Program-made: the position numbers and the translations under genes | Part shown: in pieces, positions 56,392 to 64,000 of the stretch | Position numbering within the stretch: the first letter of the stretch is position 1 | Layout of the letters: each line of letters begins with the position of its first letter | Assembly (NCBI GenBank): GCA_003049485.1 | Contig: PYST01000056.1 | Location: 87,327-151,326 of the forward strand | Direction of reading: 5' to 3' | DNA length: 64,000 bases | Origin: Ophioceras dolichostomum | Lineage: Eukaryota; Ascomycota; Sordariomycetes; Magnaporthales; Ophioceraceae | Notes under the pieces: generated by a model | What the model was told of the DNA's origin: nothing | Seen by the model: only the letters and a program-made list of their open reading frames with translations | Databases searched by the model: none

Positions 56392-59300
56392 GTTTTGTCT
56401 GGATTCTTTTTTCCCCTTCTCTTGTTGAAGAGATAAGCAAAGTGAGAGGCAAGGTAAGTCGTAAGGCGGTTGGTTTTGTGGGTAGGAGTCGATGGGAGGG
56501 GAGGGGAGGAGAGGTGGTGGATGGGGGCGGGGGGTTGTGATAGCCGCGAGCGAAACTAGGAGTCTGACGGCAGGGGTCGACGGTGGGAGCGTGGGAGCCG
56601 TGGGAGGTGGTGCGTCCCGGGCTTGTGATGATGTGATGGCGAGAGATGGTGACACGTCCAGAACTTTTATGTGCTGAATTTGGTCGTGGTTTGTTCCGAC
56701 GGATTGGACCCGTGACGGCGGCAGAGCTGGACTTAAACAAGCGGGAAGAAAAGGGGGGTTCTGGAAAGAAAAAGAAGGATTCTCGAGTGTTTCTGGAAAA
56801 TCCGGAAGGAACGAAGGTGATGGGGACCCTCCTCGGTTATTACCAGCTTGACGAGAAAAGGCGGCTCGGCTTTTCAACAAGAAAATTTGACTGCCGCTTT
56901 GGCGCTTTGGTACGCTTGGGTGCCCTTTCGATCAAGTGCTTGCTTGCAGACGACGTCCGCTTGTTGTGGTGAGGTCCAGCCGATAAGTCGTCGCTGCGAT
57001 GCGAGAGCAAAAGGGGGAAAGGGGAAGGGGTGTGTGTGTCAATTTATCATCAGTGAGTCGGCCGTCGTTGACACAGCCAGACCAGAAAGAGCTCTCGGTC
57101 CATCCAGCTGGTCTGCAGCCCAAAATCGCGCCAAACCTAACGGCCAGGATCCACGGCACCAGAGGTATATCAGTTCCTTAAATTCCCATGTTTTTACCTG
57201 GTATCTCCCTTCTCCCCTTGACCCCCCCTTGCCCTCGAGCTCCGTCATCCCTCATGTCTTCAAGCATGTTTCCCTTCCGCTTCTGTTCTGGGGCAGCGCG
57301 GCGGGGCCGATCGAATTCCGCCTTCGTCCCCCCTCCCGTCCTGTGTCGCCTCTCTTGCGGTAAGCACATGCTGTGACTGCTGCGGGTGGATAAGAAGCCA
57401 TGTGATGGATGAAGAGGGGATGGGGAGGGAGGAGGGAATTTGCAAATGGTGGACTTGTTCAGGTAGCTTCAGGGGGAGGACACGGAAAAAGGCTGGGCGT
57501 GTCGGCACCCGCTCGCTGCCTGCAACCGTTAACTTCACCGGTCGTCGCCATCCCCGGTCACCCTCCTATAATTTTCAGTCGTCTGTGTTACAATCGCGCA
57601 GCAGAGAAGTAGCACTACTCCATGAGCGACGTGAGCGGAGCGGGAATTCGGGCGGGTCCAGTGTCGGCAGGCTAAGTATGTTAGCATGCGGGCATCCTGG
57701 GGCCAGCGCTAGACCGGCAGCTGGACCAGCTATGATGACATCCTCCAGAAGGGGAGAAGGGAGGCGGAGGGAGGCCAGGAGGGGGCGGAGAATAGCAGCG
57801 ATCCATTGTGGTCTGGTCGTTGGATCTGCTCGCTTGATCTTCAGTGCAGTGTGCGGGCCGCTCCTCCTCCTCCTTCTCGACTCGACTTGCGAAGTCTGGG
57901 GCATGGGCATGGGCACGGGCATGGGTGATTGTCATCTGAGAAACCGCCTGAGAGACCACCTCACTTTTTGGCACCGACGCTGGCTGGCTGGCTGGAGGCT
58001 GGTTATCAACCGAAACCCCCACGTTGGTCCGGCGCTCTTCAGCCGCGTCCAGTCCGAAGAAGAAGAAAGTCAGGGAGTGCGCGGAAGCTCGCTGTCTCAT
58101 GGTGTGGCATTTTGGTTTGCGGCGTGACGACGGGCGATCCTCCTTCCACTTTTGACATCAGACATTCCCCGACAAACCTGGTTGATGCTGCATGATGCGC
58201 CCACGTGGCGTGGAGTCGGCTCGAGGACTGCGTCTAGTTGTCGACTATTCCGTGAGGTATTGAATAGCCCAAGTCTGGTGCTCCTGTTTTGTTGCCACAC
58301 CTCCCACGTCCCGTCCCTCTCTCCTTCAACCCCGCTGTCAAATGTCAACTTCACCACCTGCACCACCCGACAGCGACCACACCAATTGAGCCGTGCCGTG
58401 CCACCTCCTCGGGGTGCTGCAAATGCCGAGGGCGCAAAATGCATGTGCGGTTCAATTCACGTCAGCACTGCAACATCATCAATCCAAACCTGGGGACACC
58501 CAAACTTCAAACCCAAACGCGCGCGACAATCCTATCCCGAGCTCACGGTTTGTTATGGCATATCGTATGTATGAATCTGCCTGACGGATATTGGTTGCAC
58601 AAAAGATGACGGCAACCAAGGGAGAGAGATTCGCCGAGCATAAAATTGAGAACCGCCGAGACGGTCATGAGTTTTTCTGGGATCACGGGAGGGGACAGAA
58701 AACAACAAGAAGAATTCTCTTCCACCAGTCGGGTTGCCATTTTGCCGTTTGACAAAGACATTGGACGGACAGTTGGGAGCTGGCTGGACGGCTGGCTGGT
58801 TATCGGCTCTTCGGTCAATCTCTTCACGTATATCCTCCACATTCTTGTCGCGACAGGCCTGGGTTTCTACCAATTATAGCGTCTGCCGCACAATCGCACC
58901 CCCAAACCCAAGACGCTGGGAGCTCGGCTCGCCTCTGGCACATCGCTGCAGGCTCTTCTTCAGCGGGTTTAGCGCGTCCACTCCGCCGGCCTGGTCTCAA
59001 ATTTCTCCACCCAACGCCCGCGGCCAAGAGCGCCGCCCAACGTTCTGACGCCCCTGTGCAACAACACCTCCGAATTCTATCTTCAGTCGTCCCTCAAGGA
59101 TGCATGACACACGCTAACGACGGACAGACGGAAGGAAGGGAAAGGAAGAACGGACGGACAGGTACCTCCCTTGAGAAATCCTTCCCTCTGATCCTCCATG
59201 CTTCCTTTTTTTTTTTTCGCAGCAAGCAGTCGACACAATAGCAGAATTCTCTCTTCCAGAGTCCGCAGAGATGGCAGGGACGCAATGTGCGGCTTTATTG

Positions 59301-62300
59301 AACCAGGTATCGACAACCATTGGTCCCAACCGTCCCAAATCTCGGGATGAATACGAAAAACAAGGGGAGCCACAAGGTGACACAGCACAACATGTGCCAC
59401 CCAAATTCTTTTCCTCCATTTTCGTTTGCATCGTCGCCACATCCGGTCGTGGCGACTCTCGGATATCTGGCCATATCGAGCGAGCAAGCAAGGGGGACGA
59501 ATGGTGGTGTGGGAGAGCCGTCGCTCATATCCGTTCGCCCCGCAAGCGGTGAGCGCAAGTCCTTCTGCCGCCAGCCAAGCCCAACCCTCGTCAACCCGGT
59601 ACCTATAATACCGCCAGCCAAGCTATCAGGCTTCAGGGGCTCGGCGGCAAAGCGGCACACAGAAGAGACGGGACAGGCTACTGGCATGCGCAACGAAAAA
59701 CGAGGCGACAGAGCTGCCCGACGGCTGCCCAACGTTGCCAGCTGGCATCTGAGGTATTATGTAACACACCATCCTGAATCTTCTCGAGAGATGCACTCAT
59801 CCAACCGATCGTGACACGGCTGCAACCATCTACGAAAACGTTCTTCGATTGATACCGAAACGAGAGTGAGACAAGGCGAGGAGGCGAGGCCAGGCGACGC
59901 GGTTCGAGCTAACAGGGCGCTCTTGGTAATTAGCAGTTAATAATCGTGCTTCAACCTTACGGCGACCGCTCGCCCGCCTTTGCGTCCATCTGTACAGACG
60001 TGGCTCCGCGTGTGTACGAACACACTAGGACGGGATTGGGGCAACCATTCAGTGCGGCGTGGGCCGCGTGGTGAACCCTCCCCGCTAGCCAAGAGGTGAC
60101 GGGAGGGAGTGGACGGGAAGATTGTCACGTTGGTTGGCTGTAGGCTGTCTCACCCACGTAAGCTCTCACTCTCACTCACTCCCTCTTCTCTCATGTCTCA
60201 TCAGCCCGTGCCGTGTTGTAAGCCGCATCCGTCGCCGCCTAGCCCACAAGAAGCAAGAATACGATGCACTCTCCCGCATTGGTGGCTCCTATGTGCAAGC
60301 ACACGCATGTAATGTGTGTGACGGCGACCAAATGCCCTCCTCATTCACACAGGTGAAATCCCTCCCAAGACACCATGCCGGCGTATGAGTCCGTTCCAAG
60401 GCTCGCTGATCCATTCGTGCTCGGCTAGCCGCGGGTGGCGAGGTCCGGTCGATCTCGATCGAGCTCCAGGCCTATACCGTTTGGGCACGTCTACTCTTAA
60501 CCCTTCCGAGATGAGATGCCGTCTAGGTAGTTAGTGAATATACTGACCTGTAGGCTATCGCGAAGGACTGGTCCTGCCCCAGTCCCTTTCTTAAGCACTA
60601 GCGGCTGCTGCTGCACATTCCCTTGCCCTCTCCCTTCTGCAAGGTAGGCTGCAGGGGCGCGGGTGATAAGAGCAGCATGTGCTCTCAAGAGAAGACAACA
60701 GGGTAAAATAGGGAGTGAGGGCGTGAGGGAGAAGCTCCAACCGAGTCTCACGGCAGGAAGGCTTTTCTCATCCCGTTGGCCGTCCGTTGGCCACGACTTA
60801 CAAGGAAGCTCAATTAATAAGGCCTAACTGTTGATTGGTGACTGCCCAATGTCACAGGCGCCTCGCTCGCTTACGGTGAGCCGCGGGCTTTGGCGAGATG
60901 CTCGCCTCTCTTGCCCAGACCGGAGTTGTAAGTAGATTTTGCTTTTTTTCCAGCCCCAAGGCGTTCCGATGCATAATTCGCCGAGGAAACAAAAAAGCAA
61001 CGTTCCAAGCTAGTACCTATGATTCCGTAGACCAATACCAATCCCACCTGCCCGCCACTCCCACTAAGGGGGTGGCTGGAATAGCAATCTCGCCGAGCGG
61101 CCACGACAACAAGTCCAGACGAGAGCGAGAAAGCTCCGCGTCTAGCCGGGCGAGAGTCACAGGTGATATTTCATGTTAAATGCAACTTTGCAAAGTTGCA
61201 TCCAGGCGAATGTCTTGAAATAGCTGGTATTCGATGAAAATGGCCTGAAAGTGACAAAAACATGACGGTGGTCACCAACAGGATCTCGGCAAACAAAACC
61301 ATTCACCGCATAGGGCGGTGAAAAGATTGGACGAAATGTCGACCCCTAGTAGGGAGCCCTGACTCCTGAGGACCCAACCCAACCCCTCCTTTCGCCCCCG
61401 TGACCGAAGGCAAATGTGGCGAAGCTGCACGGTAAAATCGTTGGTACTGTTGTCTGCACCCCGGCATCGCCGCTCTCAGCTTTTCGAGAAGCGAACGGAA
61501 AGAGTCCTAAAAAAAGGTTCAAGCGTGAGGTTGGATATCGGCCGCTGGGTTCACCGGTCCCAGTCCGGCCGGCTTGGCTGAATTAAAACGAGGCTTCGCT
61601 TCGCTTCAATGCGTCAATCAGGGGCGGCTACATGCTTGTGCTTCTGAAGGGAGCTCACGATACCAAGGCGTTGGTCTACAGTCGGCCAGGACGGGCTTCC
61701 ATGCAGCAGGCGTATGGCTGGTCATCCATCCCTTGCAGCTCTCGGCTGAGCAACATTACTACGCTGTATTGGATGGCAAAGTGAGTTCACATGACGCCCC
61801 TGCGTATCTCCGGCAGGCAGCATACCAACAGAAAGTGCTCATGAGGACAGGCAGGAAATGCCAGGGTGTCCTCGCCGAGCTGCTGCTTTTTACCGTTCTC
61901 CCGTTCCGGGGTGGTACGGACGGGTGGTACGGACCATCCGTTGTCGACCGGCTCGGAGCTGGGTCGAAAGAGTGGGGCCGATATCGGCACACCGGCCACG
62001 AACTTTCGTACCAAAAATTTCACTCTGTTACCGGACGCGGAGCGGACCGTCTCAAAGCACGAGAGAGAGGTCCGTCTGCCGTCACCGCCCGCGGCTATTG
62101 CAGTCGAAATGGGGAAGAAAACATGTCAGAAAAAGGGAACCCGAAGAAAATCCCTCATCCCGAGCCAAGCGCTGCGGTGAGCTGCCACGGCGCTTTCCCT
62201 CCCTCTGATCACTCGAGTGACACCCCGCCCGAGATCCGGTCGATTAGATTATCGTGCAGGCGCTAGTCGACTCCGAGCCTAGCCCATCGCCCTAGTGCGC

Positions 62301-62918
62301 ATAATTCCACGACGTCGCATCCATCGACAGAGAGAAAAAGAAAAGTTGGTGTGCAAAATCTTCCCATGTCTCCATAGATTTTTTTTCTCCTCGGGATGAT
62401 CCCCCGTCTGGCGGGTCATGCTATTAGTCACAAGGTGGAAGAGCTGAACAGAGTAAATAAAACAGATTTGAGCCAGCGCACAAGATTGCAGAATCACTTC
62501 TTCTTCCCCCTCCGAGTCACAACATCACTCCTCGATCGGCCCCTTTGTCACCTACCACGATGGGAAATTTCGACCCCTCCATATTGACTCAGTGCCCCTG
62601 AACACCATGGATCCCTGTCTTGAATCACCATAGGTAACTTTTCTTTCTGGTCACCTGGGTACTAACACGACTTTCTTTCCTCATCTACCTCCCTCACACT
62701 CAAAAAGGACCTCTCACAAAAGTGGGCGAACGGACGCGCGCCGACGACTACGGCGTCCTTCCCCTCCATCCTTCTTTCCCGACCCAGTCTTGATTTGCCC
62801 ACCGCTCCTGCCCGGTGTCGCGAGAATCGAGAGGAAAAAAACAACAAAAACAAAACCACGGAAGGGCTCGTTCGTTCCTGCGTTCATTTCCCGACTTGCC
62901 AAACAGATACAAAAGAAA
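56392..62918. other. 6.5-kb region without a recognisable gene
   Basis: Divergent flank between the esterase (minus) and the permease (plus). The longest open frames (57402-58127 and 61574-62266, plus) lack coding composition and family resemblance. A 22-bp perfect palindrome lies at 61180-61201. The final 250 bp before 62919 is the likely permease leader and is rich in C/T then A. Confidence 0.55.
61180..61201. repeat. 22-bp perfect palindrome
   Basis: Both halves are ATGCAACTTTG and its complement, with no spacer. It lies about 1.7 kb upstream of the permease start. It could be a dimer-binding site or a chance palindrome; no flanking direct repeat is visible. Confidence 0.85.
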
Positions 62919-64000
62919 ATGTCGGGGATCGAGCGACAGAACGATCGACTAACAAGCGACGACGACCGGGACGTCGAGAAGGAAGCGGGGGCGGGGACCG
63001 GACGTGGTCCGGCCGTGATCGGCACCGAGACGCCGCCTCTGGCTGACCGGGACGATGAACAACATGACGCCCCCACAGCCACTGCCGGAGCAGCCGTTGC
63101 GGCGCCCGAGGGTACAGAACAACCCGGCCGAGGCCGGCGCCGTCTCGGGTTCCTCCGCAAGGCAGGGTCCGTCGTCCTCGCCCGGATCGAGCTCCGGGGT
63201 ATCGCGCCGATCCCAGCCTCGGAGCGGACCGAGACCCGTGCGGTGAACGTGTTCACCCTCTGGTGGTCTGCGAACTTCAACATCCTTCCGTAAGTACCTC
63301 CTTTAGGTACCTGTCTGCCCTGACCACACCCAAACAGTGTCGTTCCATTTCATCGCGCCCGTCCGTGCACTCTCATCGCTCACCAATGAAAAAAAAATCA
63401 CCTCCAGAATAACATTCGGCATGCTAGCCCCAGCCTTCAACCTCGGCCTCCGCGACGCCTCCCTCGTGATCCTCTTCTTCACGCTCCTGACCACGACCCT
63501 GCCCGCGCTCCTGACCACTCTGGGCCCGAAGACGGGCATGCGGCAGATGGTGCAGGCCCGCTACAGCTGGGGCCGGTACGCCGTCGTGCTCCCCGTGCTT
63601 CTCAACCTCGCCACCTTGACAGGCTTCTGCGTGATCATGGCCGTCGTCGGCGGGCAGTGCATCCGCGCGGCGGCCGGGGCGAACGGGGGGGTCACGCTCG
63701 AGCACGGCATCCTGATCGTCGCCCTGCTGGCCATGGTCATCTCGTTCTGCGGCTTCAAGGTGCTGCACTTCTACGAGCGCTGGGCGTCGATACCTGCTGT
63801 TATTGCTATTATGGTCGCCACGGGCTGCGGGGGCGATGGGCTGAAGCTGCAGCCGCCCGCGGACGAGGTGCCCGTCGCTACACCGCAGGCCGTGCTGACC
63901 TTCGGCATGATCGTCGCTTCGTATATGATACCGTGGGCGGCGCTGGCGTCGGATTTCAGCACTTATCTTAAGCCTAAGACTTCATCGTATGTAGTATTTG
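62919..64000 (+). CDS. NCS1-family purine/cytosine permease, 5' part
   Basis: Exons 62919-63289 and 63408-63986; 118-nt intron; a donor GTATGT at 63987 starts a second intron and the window ends inside it. 316 residues are visible. The first 90 residues are a polar cytosolic tail. The family signature RTETRAVNVFTLWWSANFN precedes the first membrane helix, and splicing gives NFNILPITFGMLAPAF. Then come RDASLVILFFTLLTTTLPA, LGPKTGMRQMVQARYSWG and several membrane helices. It is a plasma-membrane proton symporter for nucleobases of the Fcy2 group. An open frame continues upstream of ATG 62919 with ATG-less, basic, leader-like sequence, so MSGIERQND is taken as the start. Confidence 0.9.

Noticed and set aside
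57402..58127. 241-codon plus-strand open frame
   Set aside because: Arg/Gly/Ser-rich with no domain. Overlapping minus-strand frames are equally open, as expected of GC-rich non-coding DNA.
61574..62266. 230-codon plus-strand open frame upstream of the permease
   Set aside because: It starts at TTG, has no third-position bias, no family resemblance and no splice support.
1..64000. Transposon, CRISPR, prophage or rDNA content
   Set aside because: No transposase, reverse transcriptase, integrase or spaced direct-repeat array was seen; the only mobile-like structure is the small hairpin at 22.33 kb.

Overview
The window is nuclear DNA of a filamentous ascomycete, most likely a Sordariomycete. 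The evidence is short GT-AG introns (about 75-450 nt) with CTRAC/CTAAC branch sites close to the acceptor, GC-rich third codon positions, long pyrimidine-rich intergenic stretches, and proteins that read as typical Pezizomycotina orthologues. I see no tRNA, rRNA, CRISPR array, transposase or AT-rich repeat-degraded tract. Gene models were built by hand from splice signals and reading-frame continuity; every exon set listed adds up in phase unless stated.

Layout. A homeobox transcription factor (111-845, minus) is followed by about 9.6 kb without a recognisable gene (846-10435), holding a purine tract, a TAC/CAC microsatellite and palindromes. Then come an adaptin-binding p34/Irc6-like protein (10436-12156, minus), a full-length ABCC transporter (13895-19527, minus) with an unusual same-frame open reading frame after its stop, 3.9 kb of intergenic DNA containing a perfect 27-bp hairpin, Sec61 alpha (23404-25179, minus), and a divergent tRNA dimethylallyltransferase (25810-27593, plus) with two candidate starts. 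A cysteine-rich secreted protein (27887-28867, minus) and a repeat-built 760-residue protein of unknown function (29915-32197, minus) follow, then a CAND1/TIP120 orthologue (33772-38178, plus), a Spg1/Tem1 GTPase (40266-41427, minus), the glycine cleavage H protein (43576-44290, plus) and porphobilinogen deaminase (44880-45956, minus).

From about 47 kb the character changes to accessory, mostly secreted functions: a small secreted protein with an N-glycosylation-sequon repeat (47394-48181, plus), a poorly resolved gene with microsatellites (48973 to about 50143, minus), a secreted glycoside-hydrolase-like protein (50656-52743, minus) and an HSL-type esterase with a probable one-nucleotide exon (54523-56391, minus). 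After 6.5 kb without a gene an NCS1 purine/cytosine permease begins (62919 on, plus) and runs off the window.

The housekeeping genes span ER translocation (Sec61), tRNA modification (Mod5), cullin-ligase cycling (CAND1), septation signalling (Spg1), one-carbon metabolism (GCV3) and haem synthesis (HEM3); they do not form a pathway cluster. The most unusual items are the one-nucleotide exon in the esterase, the eight-fold H-x-[IL]-x-[AS]-D and 11-residue repeats of the 760-residue protein, the open frame behind the ABC stop, the broken coding-like frames upstream of the GTPase start, and the 22.33-kb hairpin.
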